Part shown: in pieces, positions 1 through 12,060 of the stretch | Layout of the letters: the number at the start of each line of letters is the position of its first letter | How positions within the stretch are numbered: the stretch's first letter is position 1 | Origin: Sclerodactyla briareus | Taxonomy: Eukaryota > Echinodermata > Holothuroidea > Dendrochirotida > Sclerodactylidae | NCBI GenBank assembly: GCA_026419785.1 | Contig: JAODTK010003499.1 | Coordinates: 62,001-126,000 of the forward strand | DNA: 64,000 nt | Direction of reading: 5' to 3' | Notes under the pieces: generated by a model | Database searches by the model: none | What the model was told of the DNA's origin: nothing | What the model saw: the letters and a program-made list of their open reading frames with translations, nothing else | Made by a program: the position numbers and the translations under genes

Positions 1-2280
1 TGCTCGGCATTGTTAAAACAAAGTGTATATCTCAAGGCTTGTTGTTTATTATTTTTTAAATTTCTAAATTCGGACCCCTTCTCCATATCCCCAGCACCAA
101 ATTTCGGCCGAAAATGAACGAATCGCCCATTTCTAGGGGTCGGGATCAACATAAGGATGGGGCACAAGTGTGGGTAAAGTGTCAAAATGTTGAAAATAAC
201 CTGTTCTTCCATTTCTGGGGTTTCAACAATTTTGACCCCTTTCTATATCCCAAAATTGATTCAGCACAAAGAATGGTTAAGGTCACATTGAAGTCAAGTT
301 TTACAACAGAGAGGGTCAACGAGTGGATCAACAATGGGCGGGCCTTCCCCCCTTCTTGCAAACATTATTCCATGTCCTGGCCACAATAGTTGTTTACCCC
401 TAATTGCCTTTGATGACCTTGGTGACATATCCGTTGTTATGACAGAATGCTACCCTAGATGAGATACCCCCTGTCCTGAAAAAAAAAAAAAAAAAAAGAA
501 CCACAATACTATTTTGCGTTTTATGCCCTACGTGACTTTTATTGACCTTCATTGACATTACGGTTTTTATGAAAAGTTACTCTCAATAGATGGCAACATC
601 CTACAGGCATTATCATATCCCCAAATATACGGCCGATGCTATTGCCAAAAGGTATAAAAACCAACTTTGATCCCTTGTAACTTTAGAACCGAGTGCCCGA
701 TTGAAGCGGATTTTGTTTCGTCTATCAGCACACGGCAGCTCTGTCCATATCCAACATTGCGGTTTTTAATTTTATTTGCCCTGTAACTCCTAAAAATAAG
801 CACATCCCTTCGAGATTGCACCTTTGACCTTTGACTCATACAGCAAGGTCAGTGACCCATTGATCTAAAAACGGCATGACAAATCACTATGAACATCCTA
901 ACTGCAGTAAATTTCAATGAAAAACTTTGAACCTCTAATATCTTCGACGCAAGGTGCCACATGAGGTCAATTTATGGCCATTTGATCGGAAGGTAACCGT
1001 TGAATCCGAAATACCACCAAAATTTGATTCGGCCCACAACCACGTACGGTCCAAATTGAGTCAAAGGTCCCCGATGGGGTCAACGAGTGGAATCATCATT
1101 GGGCCGCCCTCCCCACCTCGGCATACATTTGGTTTCCAATATTATGAACCAAAAACCTATTTTTTGACCCTAATTGACCTTTGTAACCCTTGGGTGACAT
1201 GACGTTTTTATGAAAAATGTTACCCATATGAGATACACCCTGTCCCTGAATAGAACCACATCAAGGAAATTTCACTGAAGTTGTTGCAGACCACATACTA
1301 TTTGACAGTTTTATGCCCTTAGTGACCTTTGAATGACCTTCGATGACATTACGGTTTTTATTAAAAATGAAACTCTCGAAGGATACACCCTGTCCGAATT
1401 CCAATACCATCAGGAAAGGCCTGAATTGTTGCAGAACACTACATTTCCATTTATGCCATAACGGACCTGTATGACCCTTTGATGACATACGTTTTATGAA
1501 AAATGTTCTCCCCCAGGAGTCACCCTTCCTGAAATTTCACATTGTCAAGCAATGTCACTGTAGTTGTTCCAAAAATAATTATTTTTTTTGTCCCTGAGTT
1601 ACCTTTGAATGAACCTTTGATGACATGACGTTTTTATGAAAACTGTTACTCCGATGAGATGCACACAGTCCTACAAGCATTATATATCCCAAAGTATACT
1701 GCCGAGCTATTGCCCAAAAGTACAACCCAACCTTGATCCCTTGTTACGTGAGAACCGAGTGCCCGACTGAAGCGGGGGGTGTTTCGGCTATTCAGCTGCA
1801 CAGGTCTCTGTCACATATCCAAAATTGACGGTTTTAATTTCTTTGCCCTTTAACTCTACGACGAGGCACTCCATTCGATAGTTGACCTTGACCTTTCGAC
1901 CTCATCATCAGAGGTCGTTTTTGCCCACTGATTCAAACACCCATACAATCACTTGGCATCTTACTGCACTAAATCTCAATGAAAAAACCTTTGGACCTCT
2001 ATATCTCGGCACACAAAGGTCACATGGGGTCAATGTATGGTCCATTTCGATCGGAGGTAACTTGAGATCCGAAATTGCCACAAAAATTTGATTCGCCCAA
2101 ACATGTAAGGTCAATTGAGGTCAAAGGTCACATAGATGGGGGTCAACGAGTGGATCACAAGGAGCCCCTCCTCACCTCGGGCAGACATTTCGTTCCATGT
2201 TATGGCCGACAAACTAGGTTTGACCCTATTGACCTTTGATGACCTTGTATGACATGACCATTATGTTTGCATTGATCCCT
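1..2280. repeat. Tandem array of ~1.06-kb units, rich in TGACCT half sites
   Basis: Two long units line up: about 610-1200 with about 1680-2250, sharing 'gaaccgagtgcccga' at about 686 and 1752, and the anchor 'gtcaacgagtgg' at 1079 and 2142. A third anchor at 317 marks the end of an incomplete first unit. Inside each unit a subrepeat of about 130-150 bp, centred on 'tgacatgacgtttttatga', recurs near 430, 560, 1200, 1350, 1490 and 1625. Copies differ by many substitutions and 1-base indels. TGACCT and AGGTCA half sites are frequent, and 2118-2130 is two perfect half sites one base apart. No coding sequence is supported; the open frames here are short and not conserved between units. An inverted fragment of the same repeat lies at about 18055-18370. 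Confidence 0.8.
2118..2130 (+). promoter_or_regulatory. Perfect DR1 nuclear-receptor-like site
   Basis: AGGTCA-A-AGGTCA is present exactly. DR1 elements are bound by RXR, HNF4 and COUP-type receptors in animals. It lies in the 1-2280 tandem array, whose units carry weaker versions of the same element, so it may simply be a property of the repeat and not a working enhancer. The sequence match is certain; the function is inference. Confidence 0.3.
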
Positions 2281-2501
2281 CTCATCAATCGCAACTATCC
2301 CAAAAAGGTCAGCGATGTAGGACCTTGCTAACAGGAGGTATTGCCCTTTTCAATATGTCAGATTTTGGCCTCTCCTTGACCTTTGTGACCTTGACAGGCC
2401 ACAGGAAAATAGGGATCAACTACACCCATGACGAACCTACATGCGACTATGGACGTCATATCATGCGTGCGTTCTCATATATCGTCCCGGACAAATGTTC
2501 A

Positions 2502-2576
2502 CTACACACACAAAACACACACACACACCACGCACACGCCACACACACACACACACCCGGACCACACACACACATA
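2502..2576. repeat. (CA)n microsatellite
   Basis: An interrupted CA dinucleotide run. It creates a spurious His/Thr-rich open frame on the plus strand and is not a gene. It separates the 1-2280 tandem array from the first HYR array. Confidence 0.9.
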
Positions 2577-2579
2577 TTT

Positions 2580-3978
2580 GCTGACCGCATAGATTCCTGT
2601 GCCGTTGGCAAGGAAGAAAAAACTAAATTATCGGTCCGACCCCTGCGTTCATACCAGTTTTTCCTGTGTATTGCTCAACGTCGAATAACATCCCACCATG
2701 CATTACTAAATGATATCATCTGAATAACCCTGCCACATGTTCTCTGTTTTTTCATACAATGTAACTCATTATATTTCACTGTGAAACGTGATAGTCTTAA
2801 AAGAGATGATGCTGTGTTGAGTTCAAGACTCTTACATGCATTAGAGACGATATCTTGAGATTTGAGTCAATGATTTTGAGTCTTCGTGATATGATATTTT
2901 CGTACCTCCGACTGTCGTGGTTATAATTTATGCAGATGAAACAACTCAAACCACAAAACACAACGAATAAATTAAAAATATTATCTGTGTTGTATCTTAT
3001 GGCATCTTCTCTTCATTACCGTTCTTTAAATCATGTTGTAACTAGGGCCTCGGGTAAGATAGCTTATTAGCTAACCGAGTCCTTCAACCTTATGATGCAT
3101 CACTGCGCAATATTGCGCATGCCTTGTTTGTGACGATTGATATTTCTTACATACTTATTACTGACACAACTAAATATCATCAGTCATACTCCGGCGTTCT
3201 CACGGCTGTTTATCTATTTATAGGCATTTGGGAGTTTGTGAGTGTGTATCGCGCAACACGAGAGGCTCCCCCAGCACAACTGAATTATCATACTGAATAA
3301 CCGCTGCAACTATTCGTTGTTTTAATTACAGTTTTATGTTTGTTAGTTTCACAAAAAAAAATCCTGCAATCCTGTGTTGAGCTTTTACTATGAACAAGCA
3401 AGTGGAGTGGGCCTTAAACTTGAGACACAGTTTTTTTGTGACAACTTGGCCAGGGCCCCTGTTGTGTGCTAGCTTCACTTGTTGGCATCACTCACGTAGT
3501 CACACTACATTAGGCAAGGAGTCAACACATAATAGGTCTGTGGGAGTCAGAAGCCTGGTAAATAGTTTAATTTGTTGCTTCACTTCAAGACTACCTGTAT
3601 TTGACAGTGGATATATACTCGGGGGGCATTAGCCAATCAAATTGCTCCAATGATTGTTACTTATCCGTCAACCGGATATATCCGTGGCATCCCAAGTTTC
3701 CAGCTGAATTGTTAGGCTATTCAGCCTAATGTGATCAACCATGCATTACTGCCTCATTTGTCCAATGCTTTGTTAAGGCAAGTGATATTTCTCAGTGTGT
3801 TCCGGTTAATTATTAGGAATAACACTTTGACGGTCGACGAGACTTCAGGTTGGAAAGGAGACAACCGTCCGACTAATTTACAAACGCCGGTTTGAGATTT
3901 GCATTCACAATTTTTATATTGTCTTCAGTGATTTGAATATTCTCGTGCCTCTATCTGTTTTTGCATTATCATCACGCG
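2580..3978 (+). repeat. Start of HYR array 1: intron-like sequence and a truncated HYR exon
   Basis: The stretch resembles the introns between the HYR exons further on, for example 'catcccaccatgca' followed by 'taaatgatatcat'. At 2929-2950 it has the array's acceptor and exon start ('ttatgcag' then 'atgaaaca'), but the sequence leaves HYR similarity within about 15 bases and rejoins intron-type sequence, so this exon copy is truncated. About 2999-3110, with 'cctcgggtaagat' and 'accgagtc', matches about 24110-24220 at the start of the second array. That shows both arrays share the same 5' side. Confidence 0.6.
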
Positions 3979-4212
3979 ATGAAACACCCCGAGATCCAAT
4001 GCCCACTAAACATAGTGAAGAATCACACCAGCAGATGCCACGAGGTGAGGCTCGATTTGAAGCAACTTGTTCGTAATAACTCCGACGACCACTTACCATA
4101 TTGTGCGACAGATCCTCGGATCAATGTTCCGATTTGTACAGAGTACTATTATGCAAATGACCGACCCTGCCAATCTCTACTACCATGCCCCTTCTCGGTA
4201 ACCAGTTCAATG
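3979..4212 (+). pseudogene. HYR (hyalin repeat) domain exon 1, broken
   Basis: HYR domains are extracellular adhesion modules of about 80 residues with an immunoglobulin-like fold, expanded in echinoderm hyalin and related matrix proteins. Conceptual reading gives the hallmarks in order: D-E-T-P-x-I-x-C-P near the start, TDNSDD in the middle, and a C-x-C-TDP-A-N-L-Y-x-x-C segment before the exon end. The donor follows AAT-G as 'gtgcgt'. The usual acceptor 'acgcag' reads 'acgcg' here, so the AG is missing, and the frame shifts within the exon. Exons of this array begin and end in phase 1, as is normal for HYR modules. Confidence 0.7.
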
Positions 4213-4949
4213 GTGCGTATGTTTATTTGACCGTAATTAACTGCAGTGTTTTTTGATTTTAAAGTGAGCAGGAATCCATTCAAGGTCGGACTCAATCAAT
4301 TAGACAGAAGCTATATAATACGTGACGAATGACTAAATGTATCAGTCGAACCGCGCGTTCGTGCTACTTTTTTTGTTACTAAATTTTATTATTTAAAGTT
4401 TGTGCATGTGTATTACTTAACATCGGAGCGCATCCCACCATTCATACTATGTAGCGTACTTGAATGACCCGGCAAATATTCTTTGTTTTTAAATGAGGGT
4501 TTGATGTGTTCAGTTTCACTGTAATTAGTTTGAGATAGGATCGCTGACTGCTTTGGCAAGTATCGATGGTTACTTCCGGGGATAAGGATGTAGAATTTCA
4601 GCGGAATTGAGTGTAATTAACCCATGAAACATTAACTCCTTAGACTTTCTTCGGTTGTTCAACGTGACGCCAGGTAGTCCTGCCCTATATTGCCACATGC
4701 TTTGCTAAGGCAATGCATTTTCACAGTGTCTACTGTCAATTATTAGGGATAGCAATTTTGACGGTAGACGAGACTGTTCGCTGGAAAAGAGGCATCCGTC
4801 ACGACTAATTTCAAACGACCGAGTTCGAATCTTGTGCAGAACATACTTACCGATATCTTTAAGATTTTAGTCACAATTTTTATATTGTCTTCAGTGATTT
4901 AAATATTCTCGTGCCTGCCTACTTTTTTTTTGCATTATCATTTACGCAG

Positions 4950-5180
4950 ATGAAACCCTCCAACGATCCAATGTCCGCTAACATAGTGAAATCGGCACCA
5001 GCTATGACCAGAGGTTAGGCCGATTTGAAGCAACTTGTTTGGATAACTCCGACGGCCACTTACCATATTGTGCGAGAGATCCTCAAAATCAATGTTTCCA
5101 ATTGGTACAGAGAACGTATTATGCAAATGTACCGACCCGCCCATCTCTACGCCCGTGCAACTTCTCGGTAACAGTCAATG
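4950..5180 (+). pseudogene. HYR domain exon 2, frameshifted
   Basis: Preceded by a pyrimidine-rich acceptor ending 'tttacgcag' and followed by the donor 'gtgagt' after AAT-G. Both are intact and phase 1. The HYR signature is clear by eye: P-x-I-Q-C-P early, then the DNSD core, then the C-K-C-TDP-A motif and a terminal T-V-N-G. Several single-base shifts keep it from reading through in one frame. Its introns are nearly the same sequence as those of exons 1 and 3, so the repeat unit is exon plus intron (about 1 kb), not the exon alone. Confidence 0.75.
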
Positions 5181-6097
5181 GTGAGTAATATTTTATTTGA
5201 CCGTAGTGTAACGCAAATGTTTTGATTTTAAAGTGAGAGGATTCCATTCCCATGTCGACTATCATTAGACATAGGCAATATAATCCTGAATATGACTAAT
5301 GTATCCGTCGAAACCCGCGTCATACGACTTTTTTATATTTTAATTAATTAAAGTTTGTGCATGTGTATTACGTAACATCGGAGAGCATCCCACCATGCAT
5401 CTAAATGATATCATCTTATAAACCCGGCAACATCTTTGTTTTAATGCCTTGTTGTGAAAGGTGATATTTCCTTTACGACTATTCTCTGACAAAACTAAAT
5501 CTACAGTCATACTCCGGCGTTCTCACGAGGTTCTTTTACGGATTTAAGGCAGTTTGAAGTTGTGGTGTGTAGTGCGCAACAACGAGAGCATCCCACCATG
5601 CAATACATATTTATATCAACTTGAATAACTCTCAAACTTTCTTGTTTTAAATGATAGTTGATTTGTTGGTTTCACTGTGCTTATTCCATGATATAGGACC
5701 GCTGTACTGCGTTTTCGAGTAATCGTGGTTACATTCACTGGATAAGCAGTAGAATTTCAGCGTAACTTGAGGTATTATACAATGGATCGTAAAAACTCCT
5801 AAGACTTTCCTTCCGTGTTGTTCACTGTGACGCAATGCATTACTGCCCATATTGCCAATCTTGTTATGGCAATGATATTTCTCAGATGTGTACTTTTAAT
5901 TATTATGGTACATGACGGTAGACAGTTTCGGCTTGGAAAGAGACATCCGTCACGACCAATTTTTCAAACGATCGAGTTCGAATCTTTGCGGAATATACTT
6001 ACCTATATCTTTAAGATTTAGTCACAATTTTCATATTGTCATTCAGTGATTTTAATATTCTCGTGCCTCCTACTGGTTTTGCATTATCATTTACCAG

Positions 6098-6336
6098 ATG
6101 AAACACCTCCAACGATCCAATGTCCAGCTAACATAGTAGAATCAGCACCAGCTGATGGCCACGAGGTAAGGGCTCGTTTCGAAGCAACTGTTCGATAACT
6201 CCGACACCACTACCATATTGTGCGGAAAATCCTCAGGATCAAGCTTCCGAATTGGTACAGAGAACGTAATATGCAAATGTAACCGACCCGCCAATCTCTA
6301 CCAACCATGCACTTTTTCTTCTCGGTAACAGTCATG
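6098..6336 (+). pseudogene. HYR domain exon 3, best conserved of array 1
   Basis: Acceptor 'tttaccag' and donor 'gtgagt' are present. The reading DETPPTIQCPANIVESAPA opens the exon. Later come a GSSFRIGTENVICKC-like stretch and TDPPNLY before the final Cys and the V-T-V strand, which is the standard HYR order. Small indels interrupt the frame. It sits about 1.15 kb after exon 2 with homologous introns on both sides. Confidence 0.75.
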
Positions 6337-6897
6337 GTGAGTCATGTTTATTGTACCGTAGTGTAACTGCAAATGTTGTTGATTTTAAAGTGAGAAGGAA
6401 TTCATCAAGGCGATAAGCCAATTAGACAGAGGATATTATACTGAAGAATGACTTAAATGTATCAGTCGAACCGCGGCGTTCATACTATTTTGTTACGAAA
6501 TTATATTAATTAAAGTTTGTGCATGTGAGTACGTAACACCGGAGAGCATCCCACATGCAATATGAGATGATATCCTACTTGATAAACACGGAAAACATTC
6601 TTTTTTTTTTTAATATAGTTGATTTGTTAGTTACTGTAATTAGTCTATGAGATAGGATTGCTGTACTGCGTGACAAAGTAATCGATGGTTACTCACGGAG
6701 ATAAGACAGTTAGAATTTAAGGGAAATGAGTTAACTATCACAATGGAACAATTTAAACTCTAAGACTTTCTTGTGTTGTTCAAGTATTGTGACCCATTCA
6801 TACTGCCCGATATTGCTAATGCTTTGTTATGGCAAGTGATATTTCTCAGATGTGTACTGTTAAATAGTAGGTAGCAATTGACGGTAGACAGACTCGG

Positions 6898-7081
6898 TGA
6901 TGGCCACCAGGGTGAGGGCTCGATTTGAAGCCAACTTGTTCGGATACCTCCGACGGAACACTCACCATAGTGTGCGAGAGATCCTAAAGGTCAGGTGGGA
7001 TGGGGTACAGAGAACCTAATATGCAAATGTAATCGACCCTGTCTATATCTACGACTAGTGCAACTTCGGGTGACATCAATT
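6898..7081 (+). pseudogene. HYR domain exon 4, 5' truncated
   Basis: The sequence jumps from intron-type sequence ('gacggtagacagactcgg') straight into the middle of an HYR exon ('tgatggccac'). An upstream intron piece, the acceptor and the first third of the module are therefore missing. The second half is recognisable: DNSD-like core, Cys motif, and the end before 'gtgagt'. It is the last HYR exon before the transposon insertion at 7450. Confidence 0.65.
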
Positions 7082-7447
7082 GTGAGTAATGTTTTATTAC
7101 ACTCGTAGTGTAACCGCACCATGTTGTGAAAAAAGTGAGAAGGGAATTCATTCAAGGGACAAACTAATAAGTGGACCGAGGCTTATATAATACCTAAAAA
7201 ATACTAAAATGTATCAGTCAAACCAGCGGTGTCATACTATTTTTGTACGGAGTTGGAGGCCATTTGGCGTTGGTGACATGCGTATTGCGAAATCGAAAGA
7301 GCTCCTACAAATGCATTATACTGATATCATACGTGAATAACCCTGCAAATATTCTTCGTTGCGAATGGACATTTATTTGTTAGTTTCACTGTGAAAAGTA
7401 ATTATTCTATGACTATGAGATAGGATTGCTGTAGTGCGTGGCAAGTG

Positions 7448-7449
7448 TT
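7448..7449. other. Left target duplication (TT) of the CACTA-like element
   Basis: TT precedes the element's CACTG end at 7450 and recurs after its right end at 16711-16712. Removing the element joins 'ggcaagtg' to 'ttgatggtacattc', which matches the uninterrupted array sequence around 25630-25650. Confidence 0.6.
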
Positions 7450-7469
7450 CACTGACAAAATAAATGGTT

Positions 7470-7755
7470 CGCTCGACTAACGTAGGTTAGTCTATCCGGT
7501 GCCTCGTTCGACTAACTTTTGACTAACAGGTTGTTATCTAGCTAGACTAACCTATGTTAGTCAAGCACATTAGTCAATCTAGATAGACTAACTATGGTTA
7601 GTCAGGATGTTAGTCCAGTAGCTAGAATAACTTTACTAAGGCTAGACTAAGTACGGACTAAGTTTTGGTTAGTTCTAGCTGGTGCCCTTTCGCGACTAAC
7701 TTAAGGCTCAAAGTTAGTACAGGTAGCTTGACTAATCCGCTTGACTAAACTCAGG
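7470..7755. repeat. Left subterminal GACTAAC/GTTAGTC repeats
   Basis: More than a dozen copies of GACTAAC or its complement occur in about 285 bp, several arranged as short palindromes such as 'gactaacgtaggttagtc'. In CACTA elements the transposase binds arrays of this kind. The same motif fills 16430-16700 at the other end. Confidence 0.75.
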
Positions 7756-7879
7756 ATAGGTTTCGAGCAATATAAATTTGGGATTGTGGAAATAACCTTT
7801 TTCAGTTGAAGCATGCCGGTAGCTGCGTGGCAGTTCAGGATAGATCGTCCAAACCAAAAGGTTCAAATTGAAAGATATT

Positions 7880-7900
7880 TATTCAACAGGAGATAGTTCA
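7880..7900 (-). promoter_or_regulatory. Possible poly(A) signal for minus-strand transposon gene
   Basis: The minus strand reads AATAAA ('tttatt' on the plus strand) just inside the left subterminal block. Its position would suit the 3' end of a minus-strand gene filling the element. The motif is short and could occur by chance. Confidence 0.2.
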
Positions 7901-10644
7901 CGGACAAAATGTATATGTACATGGAAGATGTTGATGCAAACTCCTAGGAAAATTGGATGAAAAACTACACAGAAACGAACTATTATAAAAAACTGTGAAA
8001 AGACCAAAAGCATGTCATGGACCTGGAATGTTATATAGCACACTTCCAGAAAAGATTATAAAACACCAAAAATAAAACAACTAAATATATAAAACTATGT
8101 GGAAGCCAAAATGGGCAAAATATAAATCTTATTTTCAAATCCATTATGTAAAGACAATGAGTTAATAATGCAACTGGTTCCATAAAGCACTATGTAGGGA
8201 GATATTATTTCTTAACACCCATTGCTTAAAAACCCTTTAAACAATCCTCTCATCTAGTGAAGGATAATGGAGCGTACGTGCCATCACAAAGACAAGGTGA
8301 AAAGCATTGAACTCATGAGGAGAGGAATGTTTCTTGTAACAGCCGGAAAACTTCATGGGAAGAGTGGACGGTTTACAAATAAAAAAGTGAACAATGCATA
8401 CCAGGTTTTAATAAAAGTAGATCTAATGTTATGAAATACCGTAATATGGAAAGAACTGGAGTGAAAACTTATAAATGAAGTAAGTATGGAATGATCATGT
8501 GCAGAAAGGTGCCAGACACAATGACAACAACTCGGGCACCAGATGACGAACCAGGAAAATTTTATGCAGTTGAACAATCTTGTGTCAACTGCGTCAACTA
8601 ACAAAAATGCCAACAATAATGTAAACAAAAAAGCACAGACTCTGTTCTTTCGATCTGATCAAACACACAGGAAGATTCAAGTAATCAATCAGGAGCTCTT
8701 TAGGCAAAATGAATGAAACTGTAGAGAATCAGAAAGACATTCCGACCTGACATCCTCATTATAGGCAGATATTGTCATGTGTGGTTTTATTGCAATGGTG
8801 TAACTGTTCTAAACAAAATTATTTCATCTTTAACGCTCTAGGGTCTGTGACTGAATAATGAGTCACATTGAAATGGTTTAAAGCAAGTTAGACTGATGCG
8901 GATTCCAAACAATCGAAAATTTTGCTGGAATAATAAACTAGGTGCAAACACATTGAGTATCTGATCAGACTATTCTGATCAGGAACAATTGAGGAAATTT
9001 AAATAGTTAAGTGAACTTTGATGACGTCTTCTCATTAGGGACCTATACCCAAACACTAGATAGGGACCTTGTGGCATATATACATTGAAGTTACCTGAGG
9101 AGGTGTGTACCCTACATGTCAACCTGATCTCTTGCCAATCACACTGAAGCAAATTTGGGTAAAATACAACATTGTGCCGAAACAATTAACATTTAAAAAA
9201 AAATTCCAAGCCTTGTTCACCCAATGACTAGTTAGAGTATTGTCACGAAAAAACAACATAGAACCATCTTCTCATTATGGGCTGTCTTACCACCAACTAT
9301 TGATCAATAAGACTATGCATCTCACTTTGTGATTTCCCAAGGAAGCATTTCCTGAGTACCCTCCCCAAGTATTCTAATTTATGGTAAAAAAAATCATTTG
9401 GCGGCCAAAGGACTAGATAGCAAGTCGAAAGGGGGTTAGAGAGTCAGGATTCCATCTACTGCAGGTTAGGACTTTAAGCTTATCGCTAAAGATCACAATG
9501 GCGTCAAAGGGGGGCAGTTGAATAATCCACGTCAAAATCACCTCTGTAGAAGGTCAGGGTCGGCCCAGTCCCGGGTCATTCAAAATTGAATACATAGAAT
9601 GATGCTACCCACATAGCGACAGCCTTTCAAAAAGAGTGAAGATGCCACAGCCGTGCATCCGCGACCAGGGTATATCTTGCAGTTTCTCAGTAGTCTGAAT
9701 GGAGGTCCGGCAATTGAACAACAGGTATGGACTCTACAGTATAGGAGAGAGAAAAAAGAAAGTTGAATAATTATCAAAGGAGCAGCAAAAACAATGATAC
9801 AGAGAAAACAAATTCAGGTTCTATGGCACATTTCGCATATCTATTGTTTCATCCCTTCACAGACCAATCAGCCAGTTTTAGGGATCATGGAGGGGGGGGG
9901 GGGGGGGGGGAAGGAATCCTTGCAGAGAGGGGGAGTGGAATTGTCTGGCAACTTCAGCGTTTATGCTAAAGTGAAGATTCGCACGATCTGTGAAAAAGGA
10001 TCGTAATCCCACAAAAAAAATTTCAAGTGGGGGAATTCCTGCACTGGTTCACGATAGGAATAGCAAATTCTGCACCGTTCAACCAGTACCCCTCTTGGTC
10101 CGTTGGGCATAATGTGAGCATACTCATAATACGGGTGTCGCATCAAACACACGCGGACATGAGAGGAAACACTAGTCATATGTTCACTAGCGAACCCGCA
10201 CAACGACAACTTTGATTAAACATGATTTTGCACAACTGGTGCAAGTACAGATTCTTGATAACCATGAAGAGGGGACCAAAAATTCACTGTGAATAATGTT
10301 GTAAATGCAATCTGAAAACATGTAAAAATTCATCAAATTAATGGAACAGGCAGGTAGATGTATTGGTTATTTTCTGAGAAAACCCCCACACCCCCCATAG
10401 ATTCTAACATTCTTTTTGAAAATTGTCATGGAGGAAATTCCCACCCCCCCCCCAGTGAGACCTAGCCCGTAAACACTGGAACCTGCGACAATAGAGACAA
10501 CACCTCAACAAAAGTGGAAATTTTATTGAAAATTCTTTCTGCCAGTGTAACAGCATTAAGGTGAAATCTGGATATCAATAAACAAAACCGACATCGGTGT
10601 TTGTCAGTTGGCAAACTTGCGATCATTTATCACACATCTGTTAC

Positions 10645-10790
10645 ATACATTGGCGTCAACCGGGGGGACGGGGGACAGTGTCCCCCCCCACATTTTGAGG
10701 ATACTCCCATTGACTGTTCATTTTCACACAGTAATTTTTTGGCGGCGCGTTCATGTCCCCCCACTTATGAAGATGGATATTGACCAGCCT
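10645..10790 (+). repeat. G-rich hairpin repeat (ggcgtcaa...ggggga / tcccccc family)
   Basis: A short dispersed element starts 'ggcgtcaaccgggggg', forms a G-run/C-run hairpin, continues 'actcccattgactgttcat' and ends with 'ttttggcggcgcg' and 'catgtcccccca'. The same segments occur in reverse orientation at about 60140-60345, and fragments lie near 23750-23830 and 62690-62760. It is nested in the CACTA-like element. There is no coding capacity. Confidence 0.6.
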
Positions 10791-11499
10791 AGGTTAACAT
10801 AATACAGTACTTCCGGTTCTCTGAACACCCATGAAACAACAGTGAATTTATCCCTCACATGCCGTGTATACAGGGTATGTTGGGACCAAGAGACCAAAGG
10901 CATGTCACAATGTAACTTACAGAACATCCGAACCACTACAGTCCCAAGCAGGCGGAGTCACCGGCCACCTACCTGCCCAGGAGCACGAGAGCCAAGTTGC
11001 GAGTAGATAAATTGACTCAGTAAGTTCTCAAGAATGCTAATGGGTAGGAATGTGACCCCTGTCTCTCCTCCTCTTTCGCTTGGAAGTAATCCACCATGAC
11101 GGTCAGTCTAGAATGTCCCAAATACAGCAAAGGCAGTGGACACAGAACCCTACGCCATACCTCATTGTCAGGCTTCCAAAAATTCGTTGACAACCCTTCC
11201 AGAAGTCTTGAGTGGTGAATAATCTGCCGGCACATGCATCTGAGGAGATGAACAAAATAATGACCATAACAGGTGTTTGTCAAATGTCTGAACAGTAATT
11301 GGAGTTTTTGATGCTAGACTAGTATAACCAAAATCATTTAGTTGTCATTGAAGGACTCAGAACAGTTAAAACTCAAATGATTACAATGACATCTGACACA
11401 AATTTGGGTCAGCGGTCAACGCTAGGTTTCAAAATGTTGAAAGTGGTGAGCTGACACATTGCCAGTTTTCACCAAGGGAAGGGTTGTGATAAGGGGTTT

Positions 11500-12060
11500 T
11501 CAAGTACGCCAGCCTCCATCTGGCCAATTTTGTCTACATGACCTCCTCTCTCCAATGAACAGCATTGCAAACTATTGTTACACAAGTTACACGAAGGAGT
11601 AGCGTACATGGGATTTAATACCACCCTGGCCATACCGTTACGCTTCAATCCCATAGCTACATGACTGTCGCCTAAGGGCAATCCGTAAACAGAAAATTTT
11701 TCTGGGCCCATGTGGCGGTTCTTCCGGCAAACTTGATTTTGTGTGATTAAATGAGAATGAGAAGACAAAAATGATAATTTTCAATGGCTCACTAATTCCA
11801 CAAGTAGCCAGCAGTAGGCCTAAGCTACTGAATTTGAACATATGAAGACACCTGCGTCGAACAATCTCTTCGAAATGGGTTTGTATCAACCCAGCTACAG
11901 TCTGTTCATCACTGGAATTTTTAATGTTTCCGGGTGTGAAGTTGTATATATTTACAGCGAATTCTCCATGGTCAAAACATGGAATGGTACATGCACCAGT
12001 TATGCCCGAAGAAATCATGTTAATTCGATAGTTATCGATGAGCTGGCTTCGTAGTAAACA
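11500..12060 (-). CDS. Unrecognised minus-strand open frames inside the transposon
   Basis: Two overlapping minus-strand frames stay open across this stretch: one of about 140 codons (12063 down to 11638) and one of about 100 codons (11768 down to 11469). The first contains ITGACTIPCFDHGEFAVN and an EEIVRRRC segment; the second has a Cys cluster CNLCNNSLQCC. Their relation (frameshift, or exon junction near 11770) cannot be settled by eye. Orientation agrees with the exon candidate at 13173-13565, so they may belong to one intron-containing gene of the element. No domain is recognised. Confidence 0.25.

Noticed and set aside
2325-2723. 132-codon plus frame with a His/Thr-rich stretch
   Set aside because: It spans the (CA)n microsatellite and has no domain or splice support.
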